The notes under the pieces: generated by a model
What the model saw: only the letters and a program-made list of their open reading frames with translations
Told to the model about the DNA's origin: nothing
Databases searched by the model: none
NCBI GenBank assembly: GCA_023213395.1
Contig: CM041465.1
Coordinates: 153,767,741 to 153,831,740 of the forward strand
Direction: 5' to 3'
Origin: Cycas panzhihuaensis
Taxonomy: Eukaryota; Cycadophyta
Length of the DNA stretch: 64,000 bases
Part shown: positions 63,121-64,000 of the stretch, piece after piece
Position numbering within the stretch: the stretch's first letter is position 1
How the letters are laid out: every line of letters begins with the position of its first letter
Position numbers and translations under genes: made by a program

Positions 63121-64000
63121 GAGATTTTATAAAAGCACCTAAAGATGAAGATTTGGTGAGGTTTTAATTGGGTTTGTCAAGTATTAACAATGATGAGATG
63201 AAAAATTATATGTGTGTATGTCTTATCTTATTGATCCTACTAAATCACCAAAAGGAGTCTAAACTAAATATTATGTAATGGTAAACCCATGCTCAGATTA
63301 GTTTTAATGCTTTTATAGTGTTATGGTATCCCAATTTCCACCACCATGGAATGATATAATATCTTGTTAAGAAGGAGTCTTTAGAGTCTTTAGGATTATT
63401 TAATATCTTAAAAGTTCTAATATCCATAGTTCAATGAAAGGTTTTCTACCTTATAAAGTAGAGTATCACTATGTATGAAATAAGAATGAGGTTAAATGAT
63501 AATGTTAGGGAAAGAAAAGATAAGTTTAGTAAGTCCATAGTATCGTCACTAGAGATATAAACCAAGGAGGAGTAGGACACTAAGGTAATGGCTAAGAAAT
63601 CTCAAAAAATTAGAAAACTCAAGTAGCCCCCTTCCTTAGATGGGTGGCATCTTATACATGTGAGTATCAGGTGTGGCAAGTGATTATACCTTAACTGGAT
63701 CCTAAAAACATAAATCTCCAACTCATCATCAATCAATGCTAATAGGTTAGATGAACATGGTAATAATCTATGGGAGTGAGTAAGGCTAATAGAACTAAAC
63801 ACTAATCTAATACATAAATGAAAATAAAATAGTGTAAAATAAAATGTCGGAAAGGGAAACAAATAGTAGGAAACATAACTTATATCATAAGAATCCTAGA
63901 TCTATGACTTAGAAGAGGAGACTAGATGGAAGTAGATGTAAAGGGGGTTAGACCATAGGATTGGCTTAGTTCATTAGTAAGCTATTAGAGACTAATGTCA
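63121..64000. other. Possible LTR body to the right of copy 2, no coding
   Basis: If copy 2 is a real LTR end, the LTR extends to the right on the minus strand. No partner is in the window. The minus-strand frame at 63602-63862 has no family resemblance. Confidence 0.3.

Noticed and set aside
63602-63862. 86-codon minus-strand open frame
   Set aside because: No recognised domain, AT-rich surroundings and no supporting signals; it could be chance.

Overview
This window looks like nuclear DNA from a seed plant with a large, repeat-swollen genome. The evidence is that nearly everything recognisable is a plant Ty3/gypsy or Ty1/copia LTR retrotransposon, with primer-binding sites for initiator Met-tRNA, a Tat-type RNase H and a plant-mobile-domain-like reading frame. 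No intact host gene, rRNA or tRNA gene, bacterial-style operon or CRISPR array was seen. The species cannot be named from the sequence. All calls come from reading by eye and hand translation; no database search was run.

1-15172: an old Tat-like Ty3/gypsy element (R1) on the + strand. It has two LTRs (about 71-1570 and 13537-15172), a gag-protease region (1768-5520), a decayed antisense reading frame resembling the plant mobile domain (about 5940-8600, minus strand), a Tat-type RNase H (9491-9970) and a 1.6 kb TA satellite (10382-11983). No reverse transcriptase or integrase is visible, so R1 looks non-autonomous. Its right end abuts the integrase of an older Tekay/Del-like chromovirus (T1, 15175-15835). 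T1 continues into a 3 kb LTR (15895-18910) that is followed by a primer-binding site.

18925-41187: a minus-strand copia (C1, about 19060-22791), then a minus-strand Ty3/gypsy element (G2, 22792-36516) with both LTRs. Its gag is split by a plus-strand copia (C2, 27390-34443). About 4.4 kb without recognised coding sequence follows (36517-40900).

41188-60490: a three-level nest. Minus-strand C3 (41188-60490) is split by plus-strand C4 (44124-58851), which is split by minus-strand C5 (50783-58326). Domain order resumes correctly on the far side of each insertion.

60493-64000: a plus-strand copia integrase fragment (C6) head to head with the C3 gag, then AT-rich DNA with tandem duplications and two decayed minus-strand LTR/primer-binding-site junctions.

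All coding regions are pseudogenes with stops and frameshifts. The elements do not cooperate in a pathway; the window is a layered record of insertions. The least ordinary items are the antisense mobile-domain frame inside an element lacking RT and integrase, the integrase-LTR-PBS order of T1, and the C3/C4/C5 nest.
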